A DNA stretch of 64,000 bases from Prosopocoilus inquinatus (lineage: Eukaryota; Arthropoda; Insecta; Coleoptera; Lucanidae): the NCBI GenBank assembly GCA_036172665.1, contig CM069873.1, positions 38,306,001-38,370,000 on the forward strand. Reading direction: 5' to 3'. Under the pieces are notes generated by a model. It was not told the DNA's origin and did not search any database. It was given only the letters and a program-made list of their open reading frames with translations. Shown piece after piece: positions 62,423-64,000 of this stretch. How positions within the stretch are numbered: the stretch's first letter is position 1; each line of letters begins with the position of its first letter. The translations under genes and the position numbers were made by a program.

Positions 62423-63606
62423 TTATTTGTAACAAGAAATTTCAAGCCGAGAAGGTGATATCTGAAGTGGAGAAGGTGGAATTTGAGAGGGGGGGATATG
62501 TAGTTCCGGTTGTGATTGTGAAGGTGACAAATTCTGAATATTGGATATAATATTAGCAGATTCACTAACATTAGTCCTCGGTAGATTAATAGTCCTCGGT
62601 CGACGAACAGAAGGAGAATTATTAATGATTACTGGATTAATATTAATTGATGAGTTCGTGTTATTATTATTCTCAATTGGTGATAATTGAGATATCTCCA
62701 TTGGATATTATTTGCAACAATACGGGGTTGCGACTGACTCAGTTGACCTTGCAACTCCGCACTATGCATCAAGTCATCATTTGAACGCAAAGAAGAAAGA
62801 AAAACTCTTTCATTAGCAATTCTTTCCATTCTACGTTCCATTGTGCGTTCCCTTCTGCGTTGCGAATACTCTGCTTTAGGCAACCACACTCTTTCATACT
62901 TGTCGCTAATGGTCCTTACAAGAGAATATTTGTTGCCACGTAGAATGCGTACATATCGTGTGGGTTCACGAGTATAGAAACGGATTTAGAAACAACAGAT
63001 CTAGAAATGGAACTCGGAGTTTTCGATTTAGAAATAACAGATCTAGAAATGGCACTCGGAGTTGTAAAAACGGATGTAACAATAGGAACAGTTTCCGATG
63101 TAGCAATAGGAACGGATGTAATAGCAACCTTAGGAATGAATGTAACAGCAACCAAAGTAGTAGAGGCGGATGTGGATGTAACAATAGGAGTATCTATTGA
63201 CTGTTGAGTAATGAGGGGTCGAGTAGGTTTGGTTTGCGTAAGGAATGAAGAAATAAGGGGTTGAGTGGGTTGTTTAAGAAGGGGAACTGATTTGTTTGAT
63301 GGGGAAACTGGTTTATTTGGTGGTCTCGAAGTTTCATTTGGTGGTTTCATTCAAAGAAGAAGTAACGATTAATTGTTGTGGAATAATAAAAGGAGGTTAG
63401 GTAGATTGCTGATTAAGAATAAAAGAACTAAGAACCAGCAATTGGCTAACAATTGGTTGCCTGGAATGGATGTCTCGAGGATCCACACGATCTATTACGT
63501 TACCAACTGCGTTCAGTGCAGAATCACTGATAATTCCTTCTTGCAACAGGAAAGAGGAATTATCAATTTTTGGAAAGTACAGCTGCGGAAGCATAAAGCG
63601 GGACAA
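62423..63606 (-). pseudogene. SP/T-rich provirus gene, inverted copy 1 (truncated)
   Basis: This copy corresponds to copy 1 on the left: it ends at the duplication junction (62433) and is more diverged, with a 50-bp or so deletion near 62703. Its V/T/S/P frame (63350-62916) is open over 144 codons, joining parts that are split in the other copies. Similarity ends near 63568, where unrelated sequence begins. Confidence 0.55.
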
Positions 63607-64000
63607 GTCTTATAACGAAATTTCCGAATATTTCGATAGTGTGAAGTTTCCTTGGTGACGGTTGTGACCCTTCTAATTAATTTATTACCATCAGTGAGCG
63701 TCAGAATTAACTTGTCAAATTGAGTTCTTAAGAATGTATTGTCTTTCTAAGGGAAATGTAAGTGAAAATTTTCGATCAGTGAATCGAATGGAATTAGTGA
63801 AGCCTTTAGAAGAACTATGTGACATTTTGGATGTGGAATATGTATATTAGAAATCTTAATTCAATCAATCTCCGGACATTTGCATTCAATAATTTAATCG
63901 AAAGGCTGCATGACTGTTATTTTGTTTGATTTTATTTCGCGTGGAAATAATTGTAAGTAAAATAAACACTAACTATTACACTAGTATGATTTATTTGTAT
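63607..64000. other. No recognised gene
   Basis: Unassigned sequence beyond the end of the inverted provirus copy. No frame, TIR or repeat from elsewhere in the window is seen. Confidence 0.5.

Noticed and set aside
55618..63570. The right-hand block as an independent intact virus genome
   Set aside because: It lacks capsid genes and protease, has a deleted polymerase and no recognisable outer terminus at 63.57 kb.
1..64000. tRNA or rRNA genes
   Set aside because: No cloverleaf with A/B boxes or rRNA-like conserved block was noticed on either strand by eye; a covariance-model scan was not possible.

Overview
This window is a transposon graveyard from an animal genome, most likely an arthropod and probably an insect. 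It is AT-rich and carries Penelope-like, hAT, Copia, Gypsy, Tc1/mariner and Maverick/Polinton (adintovirus-type) sequences. Introns are short (56-102 bp) with GT..AG ends, and one TATA promoter is followed at about 29 bp by an arthropod-type TCAGTT initiator. The species cannot be named from the sequence. No complete host gene is visible; one short candidate exon lies at 9272-9432.

Layout. 1-2.1 kb: 5'-truncated Penelope-like element (RT plus GIY-YIG) whose 3' end carries a hammerhead-ribozyme fold. 2.29-2.74, 12.82-13.40 and 20.20-22.70 kb: copies of a 312-bp repeat that encodes a type I hammerhead ribozyme in every unit that is complete at that point (11 motifs). It looks like a metazoan retrozyme (ribozyme satellite), and at all three loci the repeat flips orientation. 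3.3-8.9 kb: a MITE, then a large foldback element with TIRs of about 700 bp, split by a 2.26-kb hAT transposon with a perfect 8-bp target duplication; an 864-bp segment is tandemly duplicated. 10.0-17.8 kb: a decayed Copia element with 5-bp target duplications, riddled with MITEs, a Tc1-like scrap and a retrozyme. 18.9-19.8 kb: Tc1/mariner remnant. 23.2 kb: second Penelope fragment.

24.57-48.86 kb: a degraded Maverick/adintovirus-like provirus bounded by 90-bp hairpin termini. In order it holds an unknown spliced gene, a PLA2/core-protein gene, an adenain-like protease, a penton-like capsid gene, a hexon-like major capsid gene, a DxQG gene (duplicated), a Cys/His-rich gene, a Ser/Pro/Thr-rich gene with enhancer-like promoter (tandemly duplicated), a small spliced gene, a packaging ATPase, a DUF8207-like gene, a small unknown gene, and the N-terminal part of a protein-primed DNA polymerase on the other strand. 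A 6.6-kb Gypsy element (27.6-34.2 kb) splits the penton-like gene; its polyprotein ends in a TARG1-like macrodomain and a CCCH zinc finger. 49.5-63.6 kb: fragments of further copies in inverted orientation, including an uninterrupted retroviral-type integrase with chromodomain and most of the polymerase. Together the two copies make a giant interrupted inverted repeat (40.2-48.0 versus 52.6-63.6 kb).

The viral genes fit a capsid-forming, integrase- and polymerase-bearing dsDNA element, but almost every gene is broken in this window, so it reads as a fossil. The strongest candidates for new biology are the hammerhead 312-bp retrozyme family next to hammerhead-bearing Penelope elements, and the Gypsy polyprotein that acquired an ADP-ribose macrodomain.
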